From Cryoendolithus antarcticus (lineage: Eukaryota; Ascomycota; Dothideomycetes; Cladosporiales; Cladosporiaceae): 64,000 nucleotides of DNA. The notes under the pieces are model-generated. The model was not told the origin of the DNA. It did not search any database and was given only the letters and a program-made list of their open reading frames with translations. Of the stretch, positions 1 to 10,174 are shown in pieces (the stretch's first letter is position 1; every line of letters begins with the position of its first letter). The translations under genes and the position numbers were made by a program. Where the stretch lies: positions 270,785-334,784 of the forward strand of contig NAJO01000046.1 of NCBI GenBank assembly GCA_002077065.1, given 5' to 3'.

Positions 1-1910
1 ACGAGGTTGACGTGGGCGGTGACGACTTTGAGTCCATGGGCGGTGGCGCATTACAAGGTGGCATTCGAGCCGGCGCTGTCAACACGGCCGCCGTGGCGGA
101 CGAGTCGCATGGGCTGCTGGCGTTTGGTACGAGTATAGGCACAGTCGAGTTCTGGGACCCACGGTCGCGACATCGAGTGTCAGTGCTCTCCTCAGCTTAC
201 GACCATGGCGACGTGCATGAAGGACGACCTGAAGTCACCGCAGTCACGTTCCACAGCTCCGGCCTCCAGCTGGCTACCGGATCGAGTACTGGCATCGTCC
301 ACACATATGATATGCGATCGCCTGTGCCTCTACTGAGAAAGGATCAAGGCTACGGCTTCCCAATCCACACACTCAAGTACCTTCCAGTACCCGGCAGCAG
401 CTCTGGCGAGGAGCGAATAATGTCAGCCGACAAGCGGATCATCAAGCTCTGGGACGCAGAGACAGGTGCACCATGGACATCAGTCGAGCCCGCAGTAGAC
501 ATCAACCACGTTGAGCCCGTACCAGGCACTGGCATGCTCCTCACGGCAAACGAAGGTCGGCAGCAACATATCTTCTTCATCCCGCAACTTGGGCCCGCAC
601 CAAAGTGGTGCAGCTTTTTGGACAATATGGTCGAGGAGATGGCGGAAGACTCCGCGGATCCTGCAGCATACGTCGCTGGTGGCGCCGCCGGACTCAATCC
701 AAGTGCAGGCGCTGTGTACGATAATTACAAGTTCTTGTCGTTGCAGCAGCTTCGTGAGCTGAACCTCGATCACTTGGTCGGCAAGTCTGGTCTGCTTCGA
801 CCATACATGCATGGATACTTCATACCGCAGCGACTGTACGAGCAGGCACGTCTAATCTCACGACCTGATTTGTTCGAGGAGCAGCGTGCGAAGAGTGTCA
901 GGGAAAAGATCGATAAGGAGCGGGAGAGTCGCATCCGCGGCACGAAGAAAGTCAGCGTCAAAGTCAATAAGGCTTTGGCTGAGCGCATGACGGCCAAGGA
1001 TGAAGCGCATGCTAAGCGGAAGGCAGAACGTGCTGCGAGACGTGGCCAAGATGTCACGGAGCCTGTTGTCGCGGACGTTGAGAACAACGACGTCGACATG
1101 CAGGACGAGGATGATGCTGCTGCTGCGACTGTTTCCAACAAAACCAAGGACTTGATGACAGACGACCGCTTCACGAACCTCTTCCAGGACGAGGACTTCG
1201 AGATCGACGAAACCAGCCGCGAGTTCGCCATGCTTAATCCCTCGACAGTACCAGGCGCTGCACCGATCACAACCTCAACACGCAAGCTCCGCGGCCTAAC
1301 AGCAGCGGAAGAAGAAGACCTCGCCTCTAATCGCTCCACCGATAGCGACAACAGCGACGACGACGATGAGGACGACGCGAACGCCGAAGCCGAAGCCCTC
1401 GAAGCCCGCCAGCGATCTCGTGTCGCATCATCTTCTTCCAAGCCCAGCAAGACGGCAGCAGATGAGGACAAGCGCCGCGTCGGCTCGGTCAACTACAAGA
1501 AATCCGGTCACCAACGGCAAGCCAAGGGCCGGGAGCCGACGATGCAAGTATCGTCCTCTGGTCGCGATGCTTCGAAGTTCCGTAACGAGCAGAAGTCGAG
1601 ATCCTTCGGCGACCTGGCAGCTCGTGGGACTGGTAACGGACCGTCGAGAGACATCAATGGCACAGGACGCTACGGCGGTCGCAGTCGAGGTGGCGATGTG
1701 GTAGGGGAGAAGGAAGTTACTTTCGCGCCAGGCAGGAAGGAGGAAGGTGGCGAGAGAGGCGGCAGAGGCGGGAGGGGCGGTGGGAGAGGAAGAGGTGATA
1801 GGGAAGGAAGAGGTGGGGGACGCGGTAGAGGTGATGCAGGGTCAAGAGGTGGCGGACGAGGGTATGGCGATCGCAGGAGTGCGAGTAACAATGTGTTCAG
1901 GCAGATGTAA
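1..1910 (+). CDS. ENP2: ENP2/NOL10-type nucleolar WD40 protein, 5' partial
   Basis: This is the C-terminal part (about 635 residues) of the nucleolar protein that acts in small-subunit rRNA processing with the 90S pre-ribosome. The frame is open to the left window edge (codons from position 3), so the start and first blades lie outside; the GTG at 12 is not a start. WD40-type repeats occupy the first 200 residues (HGLLAFGTSIGTVEFWDPR, IKLWDAETGAPW). The NUC153-type motif at about nt 1150-1245 (TDDRFTNLFQDEDFEID, then EFAMLNP) is diagnostic of ENP2/NOL10. A charged, Asp/Glu-rich linker follows, and the last 100 residues are an RGG/GGR-rich tail, common in nucleolar RNA-binding proteins. It ends with TAA at 1908-1910. 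No intron is needed. Confidence 0.93.
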   Translation, partial: EVDVGGDDFESMGGGALQGGIRAGAVNTAAVADESHGLLAFGTSIGTVEFWDPRSRHRVSVLSSAYDHGDVHEGRPEVTAVTFHSSGLQLATGSSTGIVHTYDMRSPVPLLRKDQGYGFPIHTLKYLPVPGSSSGEERIMSADKRIIKLWDAETGAPWTSVEPAVDINHVEPVPGTGMLLTANEGRQQHIFFIPQLGPAPKWCSFLDNMVEEMAEDSADPAAYVAGGAAGLNPSAGAVYDNYKFLSLQQLRELNLDHLVGKSGLLRPYMHGYFIPQRLYEQARLISRPDLFEEQRAKSVREKIDKERESRIRGTKKVSVKVNKALAERMTAKDEAHAKRKAERAARRGQDVTEPVVADVENNDVDMQDEDDAAAATVSNKTKDLMTDDRFTNLFQDEDFEIDETSREFAMLNPSTVPGAAPITTSTRKLRGLTAAEEEDLASNRSTDSDNSDDDDEDDANAEAEALEARQRSRVASSSSKPSKTAADEDKRRVGSVNYKKSGHQRQAKGREPTMQVSSSGRDASKFRNEQKSRSFGDLAARGTGNGPSRDINGTGRYGGRSRGGDVVGEKEVTFAPGRKEEGGERGGRGGRGGGRGRGDREGRGGGRGRGDAGSRGGGRGYGDRRSASNNVFRQM

Positions 1911-3024
1911 GATGGTGGTACGGAGGGAGGTAAGTGTGTACGAGTATCGATCTAGCCGCAGGTCGCTCCTTCCACGACCTCGCGCTCGACAGTGTCTCTC
2001 GTGGGAGTCCCACTGGCTGATCTCCATCGTTGATGGTACACGGATACGCGTAGACTCTGGCCACGACACCGCGCAAGGCAGGCTTACAACATACGACCCT
2101 AGTCGCATCCGACCACGGACTAAGACCTCGCCAACAACCCTTTCCACCACTCAGACCTTTGCAACAAGGCAAGCGCGACCAACCTCCACCTCACTGCCCT
2201 ACCTGCCCTCCGTCCCCGTACACATGCACCAGCCTTACGGTGCATGTAACCCGCCCCGCACCTCACCGCCCGGCGATCGAGTCTAATGGTCTAATGGTTA
2301 AGGCACCACTCCCGTGCTTGCACGACCGAATCTCCGAGGCTCGGGTTCGAGGTAGTTGGAGATTTCTCTCAAGTTCGAATCCTGTGATGTCGCGATCGTG
2401 AGCCTCTGCGTGCATGCGGGCTGCTTCAAGTGTGAAAGTCCGAACTTTGGTGCGGGTGTATGCTTCTCTTTTTCTTTAGCCTAGTCTGTCGTGACGTATA
2501 CGGTGAGCTGCGCGTACTAACAGCGTCGATGGAACGGCAATGTATCTGCAGTCAATTTGATACACCCCCTTTTCAGCGTGATGATCGTGTCTCAGCGGAA
2601 GCTGGCATTGAGAGGCCGTTACTTGCATAGAACGTATGATGAACAATACGGCGAGGACGCACAGATGTGTTGCGCTGACAAGCTACGCAAAGCATATTAC
2701 GTGTCAGTCGGGGTGAACTAGCCATAGTGAATATTCATCGTGGCTTTAACGTCGCTGAAGTAGTCTGTGTAGCCATGTCTGCCTTCCCGTGTGTGGTGAT
2801 CGAGGCTACCAACGAGCTCCACCATCGAGGATCGTCGGAATAAGAACGATCCAGAGCAGCCTACTGGAACGTGAGCTACATGTACATGTATGTTCATGAC
2901 CTGCTCATTCCTTTAGGAGATCCCATCTTTGCGCTCGTTCCTGCTTGCAGTGAAGTGAAGTCTGCCACTGACTCGCGAACGCCTTCAATACGCGACCTCA
3001 AAATCGTTCCATCGAGACACCATC
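1911..3024. other. intergenic region ENP2-TFB1
   Basis: About 1.1 kb between two genes on the same strand. No coding frame with an ATG and sensible composition is seen. The only structured element noticed is the tRNA-like stretch at 2283-2400. The last 100 bases would carry the TFB1 promoter and leader. Confidence 0.6.
2283..2400 (+). tRNA. tRNA-like sequence with A- and B-box matches (possible intron-containing or degenerate tRNA)
   Basis: An A-box-like segment (TGGTCTAATGG, 2288-2298) forms a plausible D arm in which GTCT can pair with AGGC. A B-box match, GTTCGAATCC, lies near 2373-2382. The boxes are about 80 nt apart, too far for an intronless tRNA. I could not fold a convincing acceptor stem or anticodon arm, and the T stem has mismatches. 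It may be a tRNA with an intron, or a pseudogene or SINE-like remnant. Confidence 0.25.
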
Positions 3025-4950
3025 ATGTCTTCAACACGCGCAAGTGTCAACTACAAGAAGCAAGATGGTGTCCTGTCAGTCAGTCACGATGCGAAGTACA
3101 TCTTCTGGACAGTCTCCACTCCTGGCGCATCCCCCACCGTGACGATACCGGTGGCGGACGTGACAAACTTGCAGCAGACGCCAGCGACCACGCCGAAGGT
3201 CGCGTTGAAAGTCTTCGTTGGGACTGAGAGCTATGTATTCAGCTTCACGCACAAGGAGAAAGCTCGACAGGAGCAGGAGACTGTGACGGAGCGGTTACGT
3301 GTTGCAATTTCTAATGTGACCAAAACACTACCATCAAAGTCATCGAGCACTGGGCCTGGTACGCCTTCAGGACCGTCGAATGGCGACACTGGGCAACCTG
3401 GTGCACTGGCGATGGCGCGAGCCGTCGGGTCGAAGACAGCTTTTGATGATGGCTGGTACGACGACAATAAGCTGAAGTATGATTTTCAGATGCAGGAATC
3501 GTTACTCAAGTCTGATCCCGCGCTCAATGCTCGCTTCCACCAAGCGCGAGCAGATAAGCCAGAGTCGGTCTCGGTTGCGCAATTCAATACCCAGTTCTGG
3601 TCTTCAAGACTGCACTTACTCCGTGCACATGCTATAGAAAAGCAGCAGAAGCAAGGCGAGTACAATGTACTGCCCGAGATCCGCTTCACGCGAAAACCTG
3701 GTGAGAAAGACGGCGACCCCGACATCAAGCAGCTGCACATTACGAAAGAGCAGATCAAGCTCATCTTCAAGCAGTACCCTGTGGTACGAGAAGCTTATAA
3801 TGAGAATGTGCCGAAGCCGCTGAAAGACGTCGAATTCTGGACTCGTTTCTTCAGCAGCAGACTACTCAAGCAGCTCAAGGGTGAGAAGATCAGCCAGCAA
3901 GTTGACCCGCCGGATTCGATTCTGGACGATTATCTAGATCGAGCTGCGACGGGACCAGCATCAATAGCCCATATTCCGCACTTCATTGACCTGGAGGGCA
4001 ATGAGCAGAATCACAGTCAACGCAAAGGTAATCGCCCGGACGAGACTATGCGACCTGGGAAGGTACCCATTCTGCAAGTGCTCAACAACCTGTCTGAGAA
4101 AATGCTGTCACACGTCGCTGCGGAGGACGGCGAGGCTCATGGTCCGATTGGTATGGACGAGGAGACGTTCCAGCAACTGCAGCTACGTGATCTTGCGATG
4201 GAGGACGTCGACAATCGAGTAGTGCTGCACGTGCGAGAGCAGCAGCGCGGGAAGGCTGGAGATGATCAGGCTGAGGTCTCGAAGGAAGCCGCACTGTTCG
4301 CGCAGCACGATCCGCGAGACGTCCTGTCTACTCTTCAATCCGATCTCGCTCTTTCGGAAGGCGATCGAGGTCTGGAGAAGGCTGTTGGCTACGATCCAGA
4401 GTCTGACACTGAGGATGATGAGGATGAGCAGTCTGCTGGTCGTACGAATGGAGCAAGTAACGCTCCTCATGTAGGCGCCAAGCGCGCTCTGACCTCTGCG
4501 ACTACGTCTCTGTTGTCTTCTGTCCACCAACAGCGCGCTGCCGCGACCGCGGAAGTCTCCTCCCTCTCCGGCCTGTCGCAGCAAGTCTTCTCATCACTAC
4601 AGACGACGCACAACACCACTACGGAGTTCCTGCATTACTTCTGGACCGTCTTCCTGACGTCAGCAAACTCAGCCTCGCGCAGATCGGAGCTAGCAAGTCT
4701 TATCGCAACATTAGATAAATCGCTCGATCGAATTACCGCCGTTGGAGACGCTGCGGACGCTGAGCGCGAGATTAAGGTCACCGCTATGAAGCAGAGGCTG
4801 AAGGAACAGGAGCGCAGGACTGGGAGGAAGGCTCGGTATGATGCCGACCTTGTGCCCGGGGGAAGGAAAGTCGTCGATGCTATGATCAAGCCGACTAGGG
4901 ATGCTGTTGGCAAAGCCGTCGAGGAGTATCGGAAAGACCTCGGAGTGTGA
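3025..4950 (+). CDS. TFB1: TFIIH core subunit TFB1 (p62 homologue)
   Basis: A 641-residue single-exon protein close in length to yeast Tfb1. It is a structural subunit of TFIIH, acting in RNA polymerase II initiation and nucleotide excision repair in the nucleus. The first 110 residues match the TFIIH PH-like domain (VNYKKQDGVLSVS, then FSFTHKEKARQEQ). Two BSD domains follow: one around residues 185-205 (FNTQFWSSRLHLL) and one around 267-285 (VEFWTRFFSSRLLKQL), each with the Phe-Trp pair that names the family. The C-terminal third is helical and binds other TFIIH subunits in known homologues. ATG at 3025 is the first in frame with the PH domain; the stop is TGA. Confidence 0.95.
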   Translation: MSSTRASVNYKKQDGVLSVSHDAKYIFWTVSTPGASPTVTIPVADVTNLQQTPATTPKVALKVFVGTESYVFSFTHKEKARQEQETVTERLRVAISNVTKTLPSKSSSTGPGTPSGPSNGDTGQPGALAMARAVGSKTAFDDGWYDDNKLKYDFQMQESLLKSDPALNARFHQARADKPESVSVAQFNTQFWSSRLHLLRAHAIEKQQKQGEYNVLPEIRFTRKPGEKDGDPDIKQLHITKEQIKLIFKQYPVVREAYNENVPKPLKDVEFWTRFFSSRLLKQLKGEKISQQVDPPDSILDDYLDRAATGPASIAHIPHFIDLEGNEQNHSQRKGNRPDETMRPGKVPILQVLNNLSEKMLSHVAAEDGEAHGPIGMDEETFQQLQLRDLAMEDVDNRVVLHVREQQRGKAGDDQAEVSKEAALFAQHDPRDVLSTLQSDLALSEGDRGLEKAVGYDPESDTEDDEDEQSAGRTNGASNAPHVGAKRALTSATTSLLSSVHQQRAAATAEVSSLSGLSQQVFSSLQTTHNTTTEFLHYFWTVFLTSANSASRRSELASLIATLDKSLDRITAVGDAADAEREIKVTAMKQRLKEQERRTGRKARYDADLVPGGRKVVDAMIKPTRDAVGKAVEEYRKDLGV

Positions 4951-5548
4951 ATTGCTGGACACATGACTCGTCGTGACAATCCCGACTTGCACACGCGACT
5001 CGGTCTGCACGGCATCGAGCCCACGGCATTTGATCCTATCGCCGGCCCACCTTCTGTGACAGTCGATACTGGCCCGGACTTACTTCGCTCCGACTACAGA
5101 CCACGTCTGGGCATGTCTGGGCATGTGAAAACTTATGCGGAGACCGACTGCGTTCCCCGGATTTTTTCGCAGTGAAGCGGATCCAACAAGCGAGTCATCT
5201 GCGCCTCTACATCATTGCGCATTGAGGGTTAGCAATGTCAGCACTGGATGTGCAAGGTTTTGCTAGGAGCACATGCCGAAGTATGGACGTTGTACCGTGA
5301 ATCTACCTGCAACGACGTGTGCCACGCGATGAAGGTGCGCCATTCCCGCGTGCATGTGCTTGGTATGGATCCCTTATCCACCAGGATGCTACTGTGCATG
5401 GGCACTGGTGAGTGGTAGGTCAAGTCTTGTCTGCACTTCCTCCCTGCCACGCTTTCCTCTCTTTTCTTGAGATCTCTTGTGCGCGTGCCGTATCGCTGGC
5501 AATTACAAAGGTTCACACATACTGCTGATCGGACTGCAGACCGCTGTC
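4951..5548. other. intergenic region upstream of MFS gene
   Basis: About 600 bp with no supported gene. It contains a short direct repeat, (T)CTGGGCATG twice at about 5106-5125. The rest is presumably the TFB1 3' end and the promoter of the transporter gene starting at 5549. Confidence 0.5.
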
Positions 5549-7465
5549 ATGGACATCAAGCAAGATCCCCTTCACAGCTCCGACGCGAATAGCGATGAGA
5601 CACCACACGAGAAGTCGGCCACACTCCACACAGACGACGTACCAGCTCTTCTCAATGGCTCCGTTAGCAAAGCGGAGAAGATGAAAGCCATCGATGAGCT
5701 GATCGCCCGCCCGGACGTAACGCTCGAGTCGTTCGCCCATCTCGACATCAAGAAGATCCTGCGCAAGATAGATCTACGACTTATACCTATGCTCACCCTG
5801 TTGTACTTGTTGTCGTTCCTCGATAGAGGCAACATCGGAAACGCCAAAATCGAAGGCCTGGCGGAAGATTTGAACCTCACTGGCGCGCAGTACAATTGGT
5901 GCTTGACGGCTTTCTTCTTCACGTACTGTGCCTTCGGTAAGCAGACAAGCTCCGAATAGGAGAGGATAGCGGGTGGGAAAGATGCTAATTCTCTGGCAGA
6001 GGTTCCATCGAATATGCTTCTCAAGAAGCTGAGACCTTCGATCTGGCTCCCGAGCATCATGGTCGCGTGGGGCATCGTGATGACTTTGATGGGTATTGTC
6101 AATAACTACCACGGACTTCTCATTGCCCGTATCTTCCTTGGTGTAGCAGAAGCAGGCTTATTCCCTGGCGTGGTAAGTACCACCGGCGAATTATGGAGAA
6201 GAAGGGGCTTGAGCTGACAGGCTTAGGTCTACTACAATACTATGTGGTACTGCAGGTATGAGGTGCAAGTTCGACAAGCGATCTTCTTCTCTGCGGCGTC
6301 GGTCGCGGGAGCATTCTCGGGCTTGCTCGCATACGGCATCTCGTTCATGGATGGCGTTGGAGGGCTTGAAGGGTGGAGGTAAGTTTCACGGCACGCCAGT
6401 ATCCTACATCCAAGCTGAAGTTATGGCAGATGGATCTTTATCCTGGAGGGCATGGTCACAGTCCTTGTTGCGATCGCTGCTTTCTTTACACTATACGACT
6501 TCCCCGAGACCGCATCATTTCTCACACTCGAAGAGCGTGCTTTCGTTGCATACCGCTTGCGCTACGATGGACAAGACTCGGGGATCGACAGCTCGATGCG
6601 AGTCGCCCAAAACGAACGCCGAGACTGGAAATTCGTGAAGGCTGCTTTCCTCGATTGGCAGATCTGGCTCAATATTGTCGTGTACTGGGGATACGTCTGC
6701 CCACTCTACGGCATCTCCTTGTTTCTACCCACCATCATCCGCGAGCTGGGCTATAAGTCCACAACCGCACAGCTGTTGACAGTCCCGATCTACGTCACGG
6801 CGTCTGTCATTACTGTGTTGGTCGCCTGGATAGCGGACAAGAAGAGGCACCGCTCGTCCTTCATTGTGGTGGGCCTGTTCTTCCAGCTCATTGGCTTCGT
6901 GATGTGTATTTCTACAAACAGCGCTGTAAGTTGCCGCTATGCATGCCATGTAGACATTCACTGACCCACCCACAGGCTGTGACATACGCCGGTATCTTTA
7001 TCGCCGCCTGCGCCATCGTAAGTTGCCGCCGCTATGCAAGTCATGTAGACCTCCACTGACCCACTCCCAGTACCAATGCCAACCGTCCAACGTCACTTGG
7101 CTGAGCAACAATCTCGCGGGGAGCTACAAGCGAGCTGTGGGTATGGGTTTGCAGATCAGCGTTGGCAATCTTGGTAAGCCCTCTTGTACAGCACCTGTCA
7201 GCTCTGCCACTAAGACGTATTAGCCGGTGCTTATGCCTCGAACTTCTACCGCTCCACTGACTCCCCACGCTACCGCCTTGGCCATGGTCTCGAAATTGGC
7301 TTCGTGTGCTGTGGCATCATCGCAGCTCTGATTCAGATCTTCAGCTATAAGCGGATCAATGCCAAGCGAGCTGCACAGATCGAGAGGAAAGAGCACAATG
7401 GGTATACTCCGGAGGAGCTGTCGGATCTTGGCGACAAGGCGATGACGTTCAAGTATACTCTGTAG
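5549..7465 (+). CDS. MFS transporter, ACS (allantoate permease-like) family
   Basis: Seven exons, 5549-5936, 6000-6172, 6227-6378, 6430-6925, 6976-7017, 7071-7173 and 7224-7465, give 531 residues. The product is a plasma-membrane permease of the anion:cation symporter family, whose known members carry organic acids, vitamins, allantoate or peptides. The sequence shows the family start (LLYLLSFLDRGNIGNAK), LLIARIFLGVAEAGLFPGV in TM4, a conserved WYCRYE after loop 4 and a cytosolic mid-loop, consistent with 12 membrane helices. ATG 5549 is preferred over an upstream in-frame GTG. All introns are 50-63 nt. Introns 4 and 5, flanking a 42-nt exon, are near-identical in sequence. The gene converges on another transporter of the same superfamily next to sugar-acid enzymes; the substrate cannot be read from sequence. 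Confidence 0.9.
6926..6975 (+). repeat. intron 4 of MFS gene, copy A of a duplicated intron
   Basis: A 50-nt phase-0 intron (GTAAGTTGCCGC... ACAG) that matches the 53-nt intron at 7018-7070 at 44 of 50 aligned bases plus a 3-nt indel. Similarity starts and stops at the splice sites. Confidence 0.85.
7018..7070 (+). repeat. intron 5 of MFS gene, copy B of a duplicated intron
   Basis: A 53-nt phase-0 intron with the same 12-nt start GTAAGTTGCCGC and the shared blocks CATGTAGAC and ACTGACCCA as the intron at 6926-6975. The exons on either side of the two introns are not alike, so the copy is intron-only. Confidence 0.85.
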
Positions 7466-7800
7466 CTGGTAGAGAGTACACTATATATCCGAATAACAGC
7501 AGCTTTCTCGAGGCACCAAGTGTTGAAGGCGCATGATCACATGTCGCTGCTTCTCCAACTGCCCGGAAGGCAAGGTCGCTGACTTGTGCGCAACAGCAGC
7601 GGTGCTACATGTAAACGCTCCTGTACAAAGACTGCCGGTGTCTTGCGTTGGCATTGTGCGCCAATTACGGCATTGTGAGTGTATCGGTAGAGCCGCACGA
7701 GTGTTACAGCGGTTCGGAGAAGCGAAAGTAACTCCATTTGCATATGTACGCTCTTCTGAGCCTGCATGATAGCGCAGCCCGGCGCAGGTGCCACGATCTC
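7466..7800. other. convergent 3' region between two MFS genes
   Basis: 335 bp between the TAG of the plus-strand transporter and the TGA of the minus-strand transporter. No gene or repeat was recognised. It must hold both 3' UTRs and polyadenylation signals. Confidence 0.5.
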
Positions 7801-9491
7801 TCAATAGATGTACCTGAACTCAGCTACACGCCTGTTGCCACCATGAGCCGCGATTCCACCAACACCAGCGGCATCCTCTTGCTCGAGCCTGTCGAGCTTC
7901 TTGTTCTCATACTTATGAACGAAACGACGCCTAATTGCCAACGCTCCGATCAGTAAGCTCACAACAGCGAGTGCAACTCCCGCAGGAATGTAGCGTGGAC
8001 CGGCAGAAGCAGGGTACATGTATGCGCCGTAGATGCTGGCGCAATTGGCGATCATGTTGGCGATGGCGACAGAGGCTGAGCGCTTGACCAAGGGCCGAGG
8101 GAAGCTGCGAGATGTCAGAGAGCGACGATGATGTGGCGAAGGAATGTAGACTTACGAGTTGGCGACCCAAGCCACGATGATCTGGTATGCGGAGACAGCA
8201 CCGACTGGCATCAGGAACATGGCGAAGTAACGCGGTCCTGTCGATGTGGTACCAGTAACGATAGCGTTGCCAACAGCTGCGATTATCAGGAGACAGGCAA
8301 TGTGGATCGAACGGTCGTTCGTGCGAGAGGCGCTGTATGTGACTGCCACCGAGACGAGGAAGGTGAGGAACCAGACTGTGCCGTATCAGTATCGTATCAT
8401 TCCATATGGATATAGGGGTCTTACCAGGAACAGTCAACAGCAACGTCGTAACCCTCCCATAGCCAAGCGTGCGAACGACAGAGGGGAAGAAGTAAGTGAA
8501 AGTCTGCGACAGAATGCGCATGTGCTGAAGCAGCACAAACAGGTAAAGGCGATAGTACACAAGTGCCAGTTTCAAACCGACCCAGACGGAAGTCGACTTC
8601 AATTCGTCATCCTCGTTGATGTCGGATAGCCGTCGCCATGCAGCGAAGTTGTGTTCCTCCTCGCTCAACCAGCGGGTAGTTGCAGGATGGTCGGGAAGGA
8701 TGAAGACTGCTGCAATGGCTGCTGCGATCGTGATGACACCTTCGATGATGAACAGCCATCTCCATTCAGCAATGCCCTGCGCACCATCCAAGCCACCCAA
8801 GATGCCAGCTCTTAGTAGACCTCCGAACATATTTGCGAGAGCATTACCAGAGTAGAACCATGAGGTTCTTTGGGTAAGCTCAGCTCTGGTGTACCACGAG
8901 CTCATTAGGAAGACAGCGCCCGGGAAGAAGGGCGCCTCCACGAGTCCAAGGATGAACGGCACAGCGATCAAGGACAGGAAATTTTGGACTGCCGCATTCA
9001 AAGTCGATATGATACCCCAGCCTGCAGCTGCAACGCCAAGATAGATCGAAGGACGGAACCGCGTGATCAAAAGGTTGGACGGAAGTTGCATCAAAAGGTA
9101 GCCTACGAAGAAAATAGACGTGGCTAGGTTGAAGTCTGTTCCAGTCATGCCCAGGTCTCTCTCGAGATCGCCTGGTCGTGCTTGAGCCAGGTTGGACTTG
9201 CTGGCGTCAGCATTTTGGTCTCCATGATTGCAGGGAGGCGCTTACATACCTGTCGAGGAAGTTGAGCAAGTAGAGGATTACCAGCGCGGGAATGCAGCGG
9301 ATGTCCAGCTTTCGCAGGAGGGCTTTCTGCGCTTGAGCCTTCCATTCTTCGTCCCGTCCAGCAAAGTCAGCGAAGAACGCGCGCTGCTCGTCACTCGCTC
9401 CAGGAACATTGAGAGCCTTCGCCTTTTCCTGATCGAGGCTGTTCCTCGTCTCGACCTGCTCAAGCTCGACGGGCTTCGTGTCTGTCGCCAT
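7801..9491 (-). CDS. MFS transporter, ACS family (second copy)
   Basis: Four exons on the minus strand, 9491-9246, 9196-8425, 8375-8156 and 8104-7801, encode 513 residues. The start is ATG at 9491 (MATDTKPVELEQ); an in-frame upstream ATG at 9563 is less likely. Family signatures are LLNFLDRY joined to SNLAQARPGDLE, GMTGTDFNLATSIFFVGY, and FILGLVEAPFFPGAVF in TM4, with a cytosolic mid-loop (WLSEEEHNFAAWRRL). The fold is 12 helices and the expected site is the plasma membrane. First-intron splicing uses GTAAGC with a GCTGAC branch. It lies 684 bp from a divergent sugar-acid dehydrogenase-like gene, suggesting co-regulation. It is only distantly similar to the transporter at 5549, so it is not a recent tandem duplicate. 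Confidence 0.9.
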
Positions 9492-10174
9492 CCTGAGGGA
9501 AGTGAGAGTGGAATTCGGGCAATAATACTTAGTAAAGGGACCGATACTCTTGTGATCGCTCAAAGATGTGGACTAAAGCTTCGCTTCCACAGAACACAAA
9601 GTCCCGCGAGTGGTCTTATCTTTTCCAGCTTCGGGCTTCGCAATGTTTGAACAAGATGTACAACGAGAAAACAATGAGATCGGGGAATCGTGAAAACCTA
9701 CCTGAGCCACCACTTATTCCTGTACCACGGAGAACCACCCGCCTTCCAAGTCGATGAGTGAGGTACTTACGACTTGGCAGACCATGGCGGTCTCAATCTT
9801 CGCAGCAGCAGCCACGAGGCATCTGCTGACGGCCAAGTCTGGGGCGCAGTGCCATGCCAGTGCCATGGCGGAGCGGTTGATGACAGAACGTCGGGATACC
9901 CATTGGGGAAGGGAAGTGACTGTGAACGTTGCTGGGCATTGCAGCCATCGGGCAATGTGTGCGCCGAACCCTGAGATGCCGTCAGAAGCCGGTGAGCCGA
10001 TTCGGCACAGATGCTCCGAGGCGACATCGGGCTGAAGTCGGTCCAGTCCTTTGAAAGACGGAGCTCGACATCATCGTGAAAGTAGGGTAGCTCGCCGGTG
10101 TCAGTGGTTCGGCGCAGAGTAAGTCAACAGCATCAAATTTCTCACAGTTCCTGTATTTCTTATCACACGTCAGC
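9492..10174. promoter_or_regulatory. divergent promoter region, MFS transporter / SDR gene
   Basis: 683 bp between two divergent starts, with no coding sequence supported. It contains the perfect 11-nt inverted repeat GCCGATTCGGC at 9996-10006 (CCG-N3-CGG), a form compatible with a Zn2Cys6 factor site. Function as an operator is inference. Confidence 0.4.

Noticed and set aside
770..1492. 240-residue antisense ORF over ENP2
   Set aside because: Ser/Arg-rich shadow of an acidic coding region; no domain or start context.
5238..5516. minus-strand ORF with a GTRTRDL-like word, often seen where tRNAs are translated
   Set aside because: No D arm, T loop or acceptor stem could be found in the DNA.
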